Both the position numbers and the translations under genes were made by a program. This document shows positions 12,862-13,271 of a DNA stretch of 13,271 nucleotides, piece by piece. Under the pieces are notes generated by a model that did no database searches, was not told where the DNA came from, and was given only the letters and a program-made list of their open reading frames with translations. Position 1 is the first letter of the stretch. The number at the start of each line of letters is the position of its first letter. Origin of the DNA: Syntrophomonadaceae bacterium (lineage in GTDB: Bacteria > Bacillota > Dethiobacteria > PWVN01); the NCBI GenBank assembly GCA_003561835.1, contig PWVN01000079.1, positions 1 through 13,271 on the forward strand, read 5' to 3'.

Positions 12862-13059
12862 CTACTTCTGGGCCCGGATGAAGCGGGCGATGGACCGGTC
12901 GTAGGTCCTCTCATCGGCGGCGGAGAAGAAGCAGGCGGGAAGCTGCCCCTGGCGGCGGTGGTAGTGGAGACACTGGCAGCAGAGGCCGTGCCGGGAGCAG
13001 CCGCTGTAGGTGCAGTTGCACTCCTCCCTGTTCTTCTCTTCGTGGAGGCACTTGCCCAT
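12862..13059 (-). CDS. DUF6485 family cysteine-rich small protein
   Basis: This 65-residue protein starts at ATG 13059, preceded by a near-perfect GGGAGGTGAT ribosome binding site, and ends in TAG. It reads ECNCTYSGCSRHGLCCQCLHYHRRQGQLPACFF, then ERTYDRSIARFIRAQK. The CxCxYxxCxRHGxCCxCxxYHR and ELPACFF pattern is that of DUF6485, a small family in anaerobic Bacillota. The seven or more cysteines with histidines suggest a metal- or cluster-binding knuckle; no biochemical role is known to me. It follows the ATP-grasp gene by 21 bases on the same strand, so the two are probably cotranscribed. No terminator is apparent after it on this strand. Confidence 0.88.
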   Translation of the reverse strand: MGKCLHEEKNREECNCTYSGCSRHGLCCQCLHYHRRQGQLPACFFSAADERTYDRSIARFIRAQK

Positions 13060-13080
13060 GTCTGGATCACCTCCCGGTTT

Positions 13081-13271
13081 TTAGTGTAAGTGCAGGTCAT
13101 ACTGGCGAAAGATTTCCCGGTTTTCGGGGGTCAGCAGCCCTCCATTGAGCTGCTGCAGGGTTATGGGGTTCCAACTGCTGTTTCCCTCGATTAGACAGGT
13201 CCCTCCTTCGGTGATGGCCACATCCCAGCCCACAGTCCTGATACCGGGGATGACGGCGGCAGCCCTGCGGG
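13081..13271 (-). CDS. C-terminal end of an ATP-grasp protein (sugar-transfer-associated type)
   Basis: The minus-strand frame is open from the window edge and ends at TAA (13083-13081), giving the last 63 residues. It reads IPGIRTVGWDVAITEGGTCL, then IEGNSSWNPITLQQ, then LTPENREIFRQYDL. The xxGWDxAIxxxGxxxIEGN sequence is the metal-binding C-terminal strand pair of ATP-grasp proteins of the sugar-transfer-associated group, with the E and N that hold Mg-ATP. Proteins of this group are linked to cell-surface polysaccharide or peptide ligation; the substrate cannot be told from the fragment. It is the first gene of a likely pair with the DUF6485 gene. Confidence 0.75.
   Translation of the reverse strand, partial: RRAAAVIPGIRTVGWDVAITEGGTCLIEGNSSWNPITLQQLNGGLLTPENREIFRQYDLHLH

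Overview
The window looks like chromosomal DNA from an anaerobic, fairly GC-rich member of the Bacillota (Clostridia in the broad sense, of the Moorella/Desulfotomaculum kind). The signs are strong Shine-Dalgarno sites, a type I cyclic-di-GMP riboswitch next to a multiheme c-type cytochrome, an ACT/UPF0210 gene pair, a ferredoxin-thioredoxin-reductase-like protein, and DUF4153 and DUF6485 proteins. The placement is an inference from gene content, not from a marker gene.

Layout, left to right. 1-359 (-) is the start of a GNAT acetyltransferase that runs off the edge. 409-478 is an orphan, repeat-rich end resembling an IS21-family terminus. 729-1094 (+) is a small four-helix membrane protein with its own terminator, followed by a 30-bp tandem repeat. 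1325-3097 (-) is a large DUF4153 membrane protein. The gap after it holds a possible small RNA. 3586-5842 (+) is an ECF sigma factor overlapping a single-pass anti-sigma-like protein. 6045-7700 (+) is an ACT-domain protein followed by a UPF0210 (PFL) protein that carries an in-frame TGA. 7731-8633 (-) is a secreted HExxH metallopeptidase whose promoter has a CRP/FNR-like box centred near -41. 8773-8973 is a permease fragment. 9027-10979 (+) holds a promoter, a c-di-GMP-I riboswitch with an overlapping terminator, a 53-residue ribbon-helix-helix-like protein and a membrane-anchored 11-heme cytochrome with an in-frame TGA. 11129-11774 (-) is a glutaredoxin-like gene overlapping a zinc-ribbon/FTR-like gene. 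11973-12752 (+) is exodeoxyribonuclease III, apparently starting at ATT. 12862-13271 (-) is a DUF6485 protein downstream of the end of an ATP-grasp protein.

The most interesting signal is UGA recoding. The FTR-like gene appears to stop at a TGA exactly where the family has its second redox-active cysteine (C-x-C). Reading through gives C-F-U-G-L-F-Y before a TAA seven codons later. A perfect hairpin with an AGUU loop lies 23 nt downstream and fits the bacterial SECIS rules. The cytochrome has a TGA at codon 68, followed at 16 nt by a perfect 6-bp hairpin with an AGUUG loop. The UPF0210 gene has a third in-frame TGA without a convincing hairpin. Other genes here end normally in TGA, so a global code change is unlikely. 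I infer that the organism makes selenoproteins and that the FTR-like protein is one. The cytochrome is a reasonable candidate, and the UPF0210 case may be a mutation or a sequence error.
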